Source of the DNA: Acanthaster planci
Taxonomy: Eukaryota > Echinodermata > Asteroidea > Valvatida > Acanthasteridae
Direction of reading: 5' to 3'
NCBI RefSeq assembly: GCF_001949145.1
Contig: NW_019091381.1
Span: 1,347,988-1,379,347, forward strand
DNA: 31,360 nt
Positions within the stretch are counted from its first letter, which is position 1. Every line of letters starts with the position of its first letter. Below are positions 21,601-29,620 of the stretch, piece after piece. The position numbers were made by a program, and so were the translations under genes. The notes under the pieces were generated by a model. It made no database searches, had not been told where the DNA came from, and saw nothing but the letters and a program-made list of their open reading frames with translations.

Positions 21601-24600
21601 AGTTTCAACCCGATGGGACATGTATTTAAGGAGATATAGCGCTTTTAAGAGTGCTCATTTAACGTCATTTGACTTGTCACCTGATGACGTCATCATCACA
21701 TGAGGGCAATTTTCGTCTATATCGCTTCCCTTTCTAGTTATCGGCAAAGTTTCAGCCCAATGGGACACGTACTTCAGCAGACAGAGTGCTTTCAAGAGTG
21801 CGCCTTTAAGTTCACGTGACTTGGCACCTGATGATGTCATCATCACAAGTGGTCCGTTTTCATCTTTGGTACATCACTTTCAAAATATCTGCAAAGTTTC
21901 AACCCAATCGGGCATGTACTTCAGGAAATATAGGCCTCTGAAATTTGCACCTTAAATGCCACGAAACGTGACACGTGGTGACACCATGATGACGATTTCT
22001 TTTGGACCCTGTCTACCCCGAGGAGGACCGAGTGTATACCTAATATGTATTGAGTCAGATTGAAAAAAGGGGCTAGTCTTGATGTTGAAAAATGTGTACA
22101 TTGAAAAACGTAAACGTATATCCTCTACCAACGGGACTTCCGTTCACTTCCTCCTACCTGGAATAAGTAGGCTTGCATATCCCTTGGAATGCGTAACTCC
22201 TAAGACATCTTCATAAGGGCAGAAGCTGAGTCCACTGATGGGAGATCCCAGGGTGTGTCTCATGTAAGGTTTGTCTATGGTGGTTGTACAACAATCCTTA
22301 TAGACCTGAATATTTGTCAAAGAAGATCATCTCAAAATACCTTCGAGACAGAAGGAGCGAGTACAGAGACATTAGTATTGGTTACTGGTTTTTTTGTCAT
22401 GAAATTTTGATCAAAATACCTTTGAGGTCTTCAGGTACAGTTTATGTTGATGACAACGTGCCATACATGAAGGTACAGTTTATGTTGATGACAACGTGCC
22501 ATACATGAAGGAACAGTTTATGTTGACGACAACGTGCCATACATGAAGGAACAGTTTATGTTGACNGAACATTTAAGGCTTTTCTGCATTTTGAATGTTT
22601 CTTATGAAAAAGGGAATAGGGCTTAGAATGGACGTTAAATGGCACATTATTTTCGTCCAGCTATCTGGAAAGTTCAATTGCACATGGACTCCAGGAGATG
22701 TGAAGCTTTAAACACTGCACCTCTTATATCATGTTAGTTGCTACTTGGAGAGGTCATCATCACATGAAGGCAATTTTCATCTATAACCCTTCCCTTTCCA
22801 GGTATCTGCAAAGTTTTGACCCGATGGGACATGTATTTAAGGAGATATAGCGCTTTTAAGAGTGCTCATTTAATGTCATGTGACTTGTCACTCCATAACG
22901 CCATCATCATATGAGAGCAATTTTACTTTAAATCTCTTCCCTTTCTAGTTATCTGCAAAGATTCAATGCGATGGGACACGAACTTTAGGAGATAGAGTGC
23001 TTTTAAGAGTGCACCTTTAATGACACCTGACTTGGCACCTGATGACGTCATCATCATATGAGGGCAATTTTCGTCTATATCGCTTCCCTTTCTAGTTATC
23101 GGCAAAGTTTCAACCCAGTGGGACACTTACTTCAGCAGATACAGTGCTTTCAAGAGTGCGCCTTTAAGTTCATGTGACTTGGCACCTGATGATGTCATCA
23201 TCACATGTGGTCCGTTTTCATCTTTGGTACATCACTTTCAAAATATCTGTTAAGTTTCAACCCAATCGGGCATGTACTTCAGGAGATATAGGCCTCTGAA
23301 ATTTGCACCTTAAATGCCATGAAACGTGACACGTGATGACGATTTCTTTTGGACCCTGTCTACCCCGAGGAGGACCGAGTGTATACCTAATATGTATTGA
23401 GTCAGATTGAAAAAAGGGGCTAGTCTTGATGTTGAAAAATGTGTACGTTGAAAAACGTTAATGTATATCCTCTACCAACAGGACTTCCGTTCACTTCCTC
23501 CTACCTGGAATAAGTAGGCTTGCATATCCCTTGGAATGCGTAACTCCTAAGACATCTTCATAAGGGCAGAAGCTGAGACCACTGATGGGAGATCCCAGGG
23601 TGTGTCTCATGTAAGGTTTGTCTATGGTGGTTGTACAACAATCCTTATAGACCTGAATATTGGTCAAAGAAGATCATCTCAAAATACCTTCGAGACAGAA
23701 GGAGCGAGTACAGAGACATTAGTATTGGTTCCTGGTTTTTTTGTCAATGAAATTGACCAAAATACCTTAACGCGCCATACATGAAGGTACAGTTTATGTT
23801 GACGACACCGTGCCATACATGAAGGTACAGTTTATGTTGACGACAATGTGCCATACATGAAGGTACAGTTTATGTTGACGACACCGTGCCATACATGAAG
23901 GTACAGTTTATGTTGACGACACTGTGCCATACATGAAGGTACAGTTTATGTTGACGACACCGTGCCATAATGTAGGTCAGATTGCCTGAGTATGAATATT
24001 TAACATGCTGTTCTGGATAACCTTTGATTTCTAAAATTTCTCCACAATTATGACACTGTATTGCTTTGAACTCCACAACAGGATGAGCCCCGTGAAAGAA
24101 ACTGACTTTAAGTTGCTCAAAAAAATTTTCCTGGTTAATGAGACTGTAGAGAACTCACAGAACTTTGAACGTTACCTCGATGACGTTGCTGAGGTTAGCC
24201 GCCAGTAAGCCTCTTTGACTGAAGCTAAGGTCTCCAGCACCGTAGGATACACGGTAGACTTGTAAGGGCTTGTAGGTCCGCACATCAAATATCTTCAGCT
24301 GCCTGTCCATTCCGGCCGTTGCCATGTACAGTCCTTTCGAGTCAACAGCCACAGCTCGTACTGCGGCCTTGTGACACAGCATCTTCACAACGGGTTCTCT
24401 CATACTTGGACTCCATAAAGTGACGGTCCCTGAAAATGTTCAAAAAGAGTGGGAAGTTACATAAAAATCTCAACACGACAGACTACATTATACATGGGTT
24501 TGGATTCTCAGTTGATGCTGGGAACCAGAGAAACATTTTTAAAAACCCTCTGGAGCTTCATAATGTGAGAGAACCAGACACACATACATTCCATAGCAAC

Positions 24601-27600
24601 TGACAATCCTGTTAGTTTCTAATCAGTGCTCAGATCTAGAAGAAAACTTCTGGGCGAACAAAACGAGACAACAAAGCTATGAGCTTATTTAATGTTTACT
24701 GGAATTCTGTGTCTGTCTTTTTACTAAGATTGTGAAATTCCTTGGGAAAAATACATTAAATTAAACAAACATGGCAAAATTGTGGTGATTAAACCTGAGA
24801 ACCTCAAGTTGTGAAAATAAAAAACGTCTGAAAGTTGTGCAGCAAAAGGGAAGCGGCACTATTAACTGCGAGATGATCTGCCAGGGACTCACCATCTGGA
24901 TGACCGAGGTGGATGATTGCATTGTAAGGGTTCTGGGTCATGACATCCAGTCGGCCACACTTTGTTGGGATCTCACTGATCATCTTACCAATGGAAGTAT
25001 CCAGGTACTGAAGGACACCATGAGCATTCTGGGGCCAAAAACATTTCTTTCTTCAATAACGGTTCAACGCAGTGGGGGTGATACTTAAGAGAAAGTACTG
25101 TTAACCATTAGAAGGATGTTAAAACCAACTATGAAACCTTTACCTGAAAGTATGCTCTGATTTTCAATGTAATTTGAGAATTTTCAATTTTTTTCTTAAC
25201 GAAGCTTCAGGCTAAGACAGAATATTTTATACTTGGTTTGTTTCTGTTGTTTATTTAAACTTTATTTGCCGCCATCCTCCCACCCCCCAAAAAAACCCAG
25301 TAACAACATATTTATCAGACAGCAAAATAATGACATAAGGGATGTGAGCCTGATACCACTTGATAAGTTCCAAATATCTGTCAGTTGTTTAAAAAGAAAA
25401 ACAAAACGGGTGTTGACTCACGGCTGTAGCGAGGAGGAAATGATGTGGTAAGAATTCCATCCTGAGGACGCTGTTCATATTCTTAATGCAGTGAATCTCC
25501 ACTCCCCGGTTGTCGTACATGTACAGCCACTTCTTCTGGGCCACAGCTAGCATCGTTTCCAGATGAAGCCATCTAAAAACATCAATGCACAGGCAAGACA
25601 TTTCCAACACTCCGCTCCAAATTCTTCACATATTCTGAATCACAGTCACTGTTCTATGCAAGTTTAAATTTACAGTTTGAAATCCAGAATTTAACTGACT
25701 TTGATATTTATCACTTCAGTTTCTTAAACTTCTTTCAAACATACATTTCGTTCACCATCATATAATTCTTCCAAACAATGACCACAATGAATGCACAAAA
25801 TGCAGACGATAATTTCTGAGATTTCAGCTGTTGTTTTAACATATTATTATCATTCATTAGTTTCAAATTTACTATTGATCACAATATAAAAGTACTGGGG
25901 GTGAAGTTTGGATGACATAATCAATATTATAATGTAGATGATTTTTACCTGACTTCTCGGATGGACTCCATAACGTTGATCTCAAACGTGAGTTTTTTAC
26001 TAACCCAGTCCATGGCAGCTAGATGACCCAGACGACCTCCAAGTAAAAGATGTCGTCCGTTTTTGGTGTAGTTCAGACGATAAGGTCCAAAACGATCCAT
26101 CTTCAGCTCAAAAGACTGAACAAAAATGCATCAAAATATGCTAACTTTGCTGCATAATTTCATCCACTTAGTTACTGGAGATGATATTGAAGAGATGACA
26201 GTAATCACACATTATTCACAAATATACAGAAATGAAATCAAAGGCAAAAATTGGGTTTCGTATTTGTTTTGCACCTTCGTGGCACTGGCTATATCGACAG
26301 CCTCACTAATATCCTGCTGGGTGATCTGGTATGTCTCTTCTCCCTCGTCTGCTTCAAGGAACCTGAATTTGGGTACGGAGTAAATAAAGGGTGACAAATA
26401 AAGCTAAAGCTTAAGGAGTTGCACTCCCACCCCTTCTGATCAGACTCATCAAACATTCCCAGAAGTCACAGCTTGTCATGGGAAAACAATGCCCCTCACA
26501 AGTTGAAGGCATATCTAACGGGTCAAACAGAAATGTGCGATTTGTCCACAGCTTGCTGAAACCTTCAACCTCACCAGTATGTGACATAATAATGATATCA
26601 AACCAATTCATCAGGTTCACCATGAAGTGACGTACCATCCATAGACCTGTGTACACGATATGTCACTTCGTGGTGCAGCAACTATCCACGATATGTCACT
26701 TCGTGGTGCAGCAACTATCCACGATATGTCACTTCGTGGTGCAGCAACTATCCACGATATGTCACTTCGTGGTGCGGCAACTATCCACGATATGTCACTT
26801 CGTGGTGCGGCAACTATCCACGATATGTCACTTCGTGGTGCGGCAACTATCCACAATATGTCACTTCGTGGTGCAGCAACTATCCACGATATGTCACTTC
26901 GTGGTGCAGCAACTATCCACGATATGTCACTTCGCGGTGCAGCAACTATCCACGATATGTCACTTCGTGGTGCAGCAACTATCCACGATATGTCACTTCG
27001 TGGTGCAGCAACTATCCACGATATGTCACTTCGTGGTGAAACCGAGGAATTGTAACGAGTACAGTATCTTGCAGTATCTGTAATTCACAGGCGGCGATAT
27101 ATGATCATAATCCTTGCACGTAAGACAGCATCTGAACAGTCCTGAAACCATCTCAGCTCCCCGGGGAGCATACTAGCCTTATACTGCCATAGCAGGTGTA
27201 AATAGCCAAACATAACAACCATATGCCCGAGCAGGTATCCTACTGAGTGAAAAGATGGACATCTACATTTATAGGGGTAAAGTGACTACATGCACTTGCT
27301 ACCACCGGCTGGATTTGAACCCCAGACTCTATGATTGGAAGCTACATCCCACCTTGCTTGTGACAAGACGTGAGACTGACTTGTGATTTAACTAGTGACT
27401 CAAAAAACAACTCTGTTGCCATGGTAACTGCATCAGTATGCTTCTCTCCTCCATAGATACAACAGTTTGCACTCATATAGTAGGAAATGAGCAACCACAC
27501 AGCATCAACCTACCATTTCTACTCTGGCTACACCAGTAGTCTACGCATTCTCCAACGTCTACTCGATATCTGAGTCTTGCTTACCCACTGTCTTCTGGAA

Positions 27601-27703
27601 GGAGCAGCTCTGTCCTTGCAGCTTGCTTGGCGGCCAGTTTCTGCTGCTCCTCATAACGCCTCAGCTTCTTTCTTACTCTGATGTCAGGCATTGTTTTAGC
27701 AGT
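15555..27703 (-). CDS. WDR46: WD repeat-containing protein 46 (UTP7/BING4), 12 distinct exons, N-terminus incomplete
   Basis: Exons in transcript order: 27703-27585, 26362-26275, 26115-25949, 25572-25422, 25028-24893, 24429-24176, 23652-23505 (duplicated at 22305-22158), 21286-21192, 20789-20694, 19364-19257 and 15671-15555. Counting the duplicate gives 12 exon copies. All have AG/GT borders and phases that join to 492 residues. Blocks match human WDR46: [152 protein letters not shown], and the C-terminal ALDRF. Family knowledge: this nucleolar beta-propeller protein belongs to the small-subunit processome that matures 18S rRNA. The human protein is about 610 residues, so the basic N-terminal extension before the first exon here is absent or unassembled. 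Confidence 0.96.
15904..16908 (+). promoter_or_regulatory. Possible plus-strand transcription unit (TATA box to poly(A) signal)
   Basis: TATAAAG at 15904-15910 and AATAAA at 16903-16908, the latter followed by a T/GT-rich tract (CTTTTGTGTCCTTTTTGTTG), as at real cleavage sites. No convincing protein is encoded between them. It could be a retroelement fragment or antisense non-coding unit, or coincidence. Confidence 0.2.
15992..17247. repeat. Direct duplication 1, copy A
   Basis: Near-identical to 17250-18489, from CCTCTTAACTAGAGTGGTG to GGAGTAGTATAACG. It differs by scattered substitutions, small indels and a local AT-rich rearrangement at 16230-16300. It ends next to the single N at 17249. 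Confidence 0.95.
16230..16295. repeat. Short tandem repeat ATTATTTATCATGTATAGTC, two copies
   Basis: A unit of about 33 bp repeated twice in copy A only. Copy B has a different sequence at this place (from about 17489), marking the largest divergence between the two copies. Confidence 0.75.
17249..17249. other. Single-N contig join 1
   Basis: Lone N exactly between duplication copies A and B. Confidence 0.95.
17250..18489. repeat. Direct duplication 1, copy B
   Basis: Starts immediately after the N and continues past the end of copy A into new sequence (GGCTGGCAAAGTGG). This is the pattern of two overlapping contig ends placed in tandem. Confidence 0.95.
19100..19213. repeat. Mixed (CAAA)n/(CCCCAA)n simple repeat, G-rich on transcript strand
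   Basis: The plus strand has CAAACAAACAAA and CACCCCAACACCCC blocks. On the minus (WDR46 sense) strand this gives six runs of 3-5 G (19190-19186, 19181-19179, 19161-19157, 19152-19149, 19136-19133, 19128-19125), 67-132 nt after the donor at 19256. Confidence 0.9.
19257..19364 (-). CDS. WDR46: WDR46 exon, basic [20 protein letters not shown]
   Basis: 108 bp, acceptor TTGTTACAG, donor GTAAGT, phase 0 on both sides. A lysine/arginine-rich tail exon with probable nuclear/nucleolar targeting; the human block is [20 protein letters not shown]. A G-rich tract begins 67 nt downstream of the donor. Confidence 0.95.
19365..20693 (-). other. WDR46 intron
   Basis: 1.3 kb; no gene or clear repeat recognised. 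The short introns 20790-21191, 23653-24175, 24430-24892, 25029-25421, 25573-25948 and 26116-26274 are likewise unremarkable, apart from a 38-bp tandem array at the low side of 23.8-24.0 kb. Confidence 0.75.
20694..20789 (-). CDS. WDR46: WDR46 exon, [10 protein letters not shown]
   Basis: 96 bp, acceptor CGCTTTCAG, donor GTGAGC, phase 0 on both sides. It encodes [20 protein letters not shown] and [12 protein letters not shown]. Human counterpart: [20 protein letters not shown]. Confidence 0.95.
21192..21286 (-). CDS. WDR46: WDR46 exon, [15 protein letters not shown]
   Basis: 95 bp, acceptor TTTTCACAG, donor GTAAAC, ends phase 0. It encodes the linker [20 protein letters not shown] and [12 protein letters not shown], near-identical to human [20 protein letters not shown] and the block [10 protein letters not shown]. 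Confidence 0.96.
21540..21985. repeat. 148-bp tandem repeat, three degenerate units
   Basis: The units share GTCATCATCACATGAGGGC, then TTCCCTTTC, ATCTGCAAAGTTTCAACCC, GATGGGACATGTA, GGAGATATAG and a TTTAAG segment. Starts are at about 21543, 21691 and 21838. Confidence 0.85.
22158..22305 (-). CDS. WDR46: Second copy of the same WDR46 exon, probably an assembly duplicate
   Basis: Same 148-bp exon with identical splice sites. The one difference noticed in the coding part (GGA for GGT, Gly) is silent. Since 148 is not a multiple of three, using both copies would shift the frame before the next exon (21286-21192). Only one copy can be in the mRNA. A single N at 22566 separates the two copies of the surrounding segment. 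Confidence 0.85.
22433..22565. repeat. 38-bp tandem repeat, about 3.5 copies, truncated by N
   Basis: Unit contains GGTACAGTTTATGTTGACGA then CAACGTGCCATACATGAA. The array stops at the N. Confidence 0.92.
22566..22566. other. Single-N contig join 2
   Basis: Lone N between the two copies of duplication 2; the left side ends within a tandem array. Confidence 0.95.
22750..23330. repeat. 148-bp tandem repeat, four degenerate units
   Basis: Same unit as at 21540-21985. Starts are at about 22754, 22902, 23049 and 23197. The extra unit accounts for most of the length difference between the duplicated segments. Confidence 0.85.
23505..23652 (-). CDS. WDR46: WDR46 exon (transcript-first copy of the duplicated exon)
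   Basis: 148 bp, acceptor AATATTCAG, donor GTAGGA, phase 0 in and 1 out. It encodes [40 protein letters not shown] and [10 protein letters not shown]. This matches human [20 protein letters not shown]. One of two copies; the other is at 22158-22305. Confidence 0.93.
23772..23969. repeat. 38-bp tandem repeat, about 5 copies
   Basis: Same unit as at 22433. Copies differ mainly at ACACCGTG, ACAATGTG or ACACTGTG. It lies about 120 bp upstream (transcript sense) of the WDR46 exon at 23652. Confidence 0.92.
24176..24429 (-). CDS. WDR46: WDR46 exon, two WD blades
   Basis: 254 bp, acceptor CATTTTCAG, donor GTAACG, ends phase 0. It includes [60 protein letters not shown] and [20 protein letters not shown]. 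These align with human blades around MATSGLDHQLKIFD and GAGHLAFSQRGLLV. Confidence 0.97.
24893..25028 (-). CDS. WDR46: WDR46 exon, [19 protein letters not shown]
   Basis: 136 bp, acceptor TTGGCCCCAG, donor GTGAGT, phase 0 in and 1 out. It encodes [20 protein letters not shown], then [20 protein letters not shown]. The human equivalent carries [22 protein letters not shown]. Confidence 0.96.
25422..25572 (-). CDS. WDR46: WDR46 exon, propeller blade with [14 protein letters not shown]
   Basis: 151 bp, acceptor TTTTTAG, donor GTGAGT, phase 2 in and 0 out. The human counterpart is [20 protein letters not shown]...RLEFLPFHFLLATA. A TACATGTA palindrome is embedded in the codons for YMY. Confidence 0.96.
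25949..26115 (-). CDS. WDR46: WDR46 exon, first propeller blade
   Basis: 167 bp, acceptor TTGTTCAG, donor GTAAAA. It encodes [20 protein letters not shown], then [20 protein letters not shown] and [15 protein letters not shown]. Matches human [20 protein letters not shown] and INVMEAVRDIR. Confidence 0.96.
26275..26362 (-). CDS. WDR46: WDR46 exon FLEADEGEE...DIASATK
   Basis: 88 bp, acceptor AAATTCAG, donor GTGCAA (a weaker GT site). It encodes the acidic stretch and [15 protein letters not shown], near-identical to human [13 protein letters not shown]. Confidence 0.95.
26655..27038. repeat. 33-bp minisatellite, about 11.6 copies, in WDR46 intron
   Basis: The unit reads CACGATATGTCACTTCGTGG then TGCAGCAACTATC, almost perfectly conserved. 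Three consecutive units carry GCGG for GCAG, one has CACAATAT and one has TTCGCGG. Because 33 is a multiple of three, several frames stay open through it, but it sits between WDR46 exons and looks non-coding. Each unit has CCACGA...TCGTGG arms able to pair. An inverted partial unit (CACCATGAAGTGACGTA) lies just before it at 26618-26634. Confidence 0.95.
27150..27365 (-). mobile_element. Possible SINE-like fragment with B-box-like motif
   Basis: The minus strand has GGGGTTCAAATCC (27323-27311), close to the pol III B box GGTTCGANTCC, followed by about 150 bases ending near the perfect palindrome GCTCCCCGGGGAGC. No convincing A box and no full tRNA cloverleaf were found. The call rests on motif and layout only. 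Confidence 0.25.
27585..27703 (-). CDS. WDR46: WDR46 first identified exon
   Basis: 119 bp, acceptor CAAATTAACAG, donor GTAAGC. It encodes [20 protein letters not shown], then [20 protein letters not shown]. The end matches human AARSELLLAEEPG. The frame enters in phase 0, so an upstream exon is expected. The ATG at 27691-27689 could serve as a start only if the family's N-terminal extension is lost. Confidence 0.88.
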
Positions 27704-27837
27704 CTGTTAATTTGTAGAAGAACAGTACCATGAAAATAGAAAGAATAGGCCTTTGGCTACTAGGAGTATACAGAAGAGAAACTTGTCTTGCATTGTCACA
27801 AGTGTGAGGACACAATTCTAATAACCAAAACTGAAAA

Positions 27838-28066
27838 CCAACCCAATCCTATCTTATCCAACCCATTAACCCAACCCGACCCGATCCAACCCGACCACAC
27901 CCAACCTCAGTGACCAGACCCAACCCAACACATTAACCAAACCCAACACAACCTGACCCAACCAAACCTGGCCCAACCCAACCCGACCCAAACAATTTAC
28001 CAACTCAACCAAATAACCCTAACCATGAACCAACCCTTTAACCCAATCCATTCCATTAAACCAACC
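27838..28066. repeat. Degenerate AACCC/AACCCG simple repeat, left block
   Basis: Runs of CCAACCCAACCC and ACCCGACCC variants with little other sequence. On the minus strand it is GGGTT-rich. One TAACCCTAACC occurs but there is no true telomeric array. Confidence 0.9.
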
Positions 28067-28255
28067 CACCCAAGGGTGTATTTGCCTGCAACTGGGGACC
28101 CCCTATTGTTCCTCTTTTGTTTGTACTTAAACTATTTTAGAAGGCCACCCATATGTTTTGTACACAGTTGTCAATCGGGGACCCTCTGGCAATGGGGGAC
28201 CTTATTGTCCTCTATTGTTCAGGGTCCCCAATTGAATGCAGAAACAAACTCATTT

Positions 28256-28256
28256 N
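28256..28256. other. Single-N contig join 3
   Basis: Lone N. The right contig begins at once in ACCCAACCCAACC, the same repeat as 27838-28066. Confidence 0.95.
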
Positions 28257-28320
28257 ACCCAACCCAACCAATGAGCTACCTCAACCCATTACCCAACCCG
28301 ACTACACCCATTCCAATCCA
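28257..28320. repeat. Degenerate AACCC simple repeat, right block
   Basis: Continuation of the same repeat class after the N. Confidence 0.85.
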
Positions 28321-29045
28321 AAAGCACAGCATTGATGACAATACCGGTAAAGCATGGAGTACAACAGCTGATAGGTCTTGACACGGACACAGACACCATC
28401 ATCATAAACCAGTCCTAAGTATTCATCTTTTATTTTAGATGGCTTAATCAGTCTGGTTATTTGTGTTACCTCTACCAGCAAAAAAGAATGGTCAAATTAT
28501 AAACATTTTTAAGAGGCGAGAGTTCACAACTAGAAATTGACTGAGTTAGACTACTGCGTTAAATAAAACTGTAACAGAGTTGAAACATTCCGTAGCCAGA
28601 GTGAATACATATTTGCATGGAAACACAGCTACATTGACACCTATCACTATGCATTGTTTTTACAACCTCACTGAGATCACTTCATACTACACATGTACAT
28701 CTCACTTTTTACAAGACTAACACTTTTCGGAATCAAATGACTTTTCCAAATCAACACTCTTCTCAAGTATACAATTTAGGATTTTGGTCATACACCACAC
28801 ATGTACATCACAGAAGTGTGTCGGTAGCATCAACTAAAGTCATACCGATGATGTGCCTGATTCAAGCTTAAAAAAAAATGCATTGGCTAAATTTTCCTTC
28901 CCACCAATTCCAAATTAATAATTCTGAACAAGCAAACACGGTGTTTGGGTGTAGCAGTACTTTCGATATTAATTGGAGCAGGAAAATGAACATAAGTATT
29001 CCTCGCAAATCACACTGCACATTTTGAAAAATTATTACCATTTAC

Positions 29046-29056
29046 CTTTCTGCCAT
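29046..29056 (-). other. Possible tiny 5' coding exon (ATGGCAGAAAG|GTAAAT)
   Basis: The ATG in a good context (AAGATGG) is followed eight bases later by a donor-like GTAAAT. It ends in phase 2, so it cannot join directly to the WDR46 exon at 27703 (which needs phase 0). An intermediate exon would be required. Weak candidate. Confidence 0.12.
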
Positions 29057-29620
29057 CTTGAAATTGCCATATAACATGAGACAGTATCCGTGTTTTGAAA
29101 TGAAATTGACAGTCCTTTGGTACTAACCGCACAAGCATGCAAGTTTATGCGCGTTTGATGCGAAGCACGCTGAATACACGCAACAATTCATTCTGGAATG
29201 TATGGTCTTCGCATGCATGCCAAATGCGTACAAGAAACCGGTTGGAGGACTTCATACCAGTCTGTTTGTTACTGGTGAGGGCGCACTTCAGCTCAAGGCA
29301 GATACCCTGACTCACTCGTGGGTTATACTCCTGCTGCTTGTGCACTCATGAGTAACAGAAAACATTCAAACACAGCAAGTGTGTAGGATACTTAGGCTTC
29401 TGAAGAGAAGTTCACTTTGTAATGGTAATTTTGTGAATATTACTTCCGCTGAACAAGTTCCTTTTAAACTGCATGCAATAGAGACACAAACAAAACTCAT
29501 TATCCGTTTTTGCCAGGTACATGTAGATACGCCCCTATATTGTCATCTAGGGTACCACGGATACACTTTTTTCAACAAGACAAATGAAAATTAACTAAAT
29601 CATGGTGTATGGGAAAAGTG

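Larger units (their letters stand above)
21356..22565. repeat. Direct duplication 2, copy A (includes WDR46 exon)
   Basis: Begins GAACATTTAAGGCTTTTC and ends inside a 38-bp tandem array at the N (22566). Nearly identical to the sequence from 22567, except that it has three rather than four 148-bp units. Confidence 0.95.
22567..23969. repeat. Direct duplication 2, copy B (includes WDR46 exon)
   Basis: Starts right after the N with GAACATTTAAGGCTTTTC. It repeats the exon, the 148-bp tandem units and the 38-bp array, then continues into unique sequence. About 136 bp longer than copy A up to the exon. Confidence 0.95.
26363..27584 (-). other. WDR46 intron holding the minisatellite and a SINE-like segment
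   Basis: 1.2 kb between donor GTAAGC and acceptor TTCAG. Besides the 33-bp array it has the palindrome GCTCCCCGGGGAGC at 27156-27169 and a tRNA B-box-like sequence near 27311. Confidence 0.8.
27704..29620. other. Region upstream of first WDR46 exon and downstream of the GPCR
   Basis: Expected to hold the WDR46 5' exon(s), but no lysine-rich block with phase 0 into 27703 is visible. It contains the AACCC-type repeat and a single N. The missing exon may lie in the unassembled gap at 28256. Confidence 0.6.

Noticed and set aside
26655-27038. CRISPR-like array
   Set aside because: Units are contiguous with no variable spacers, and the context is a spliced animal gene.
26649-27083. Open frames through the 33-bp repeat that look like an 11-residue repeat protein
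   Set aside because: The unit length is a multiple of three, so frames stay open on both strands. The array lies between two WDR46 exons that splice in phase without it.
27303-27375. A true tRNA gene on the minus strand
   Set aside because: Only the T-arm/B-box region resembles a tRNA. The acceptor stem, D arm and A box do not pair or match.
27838-28320. Interstitial telomere
   Set aside because: The repeat is a degenerate AACCC/AACCCG pentamer-hexamer mix. Only one TAACCCTAACC is present, so there is no TTAGGG array.
28025-28381. 118-codon plus-strand ORF
   Set aside because: It runs through the AACCC repeat and a single N; low-complexity artefact.
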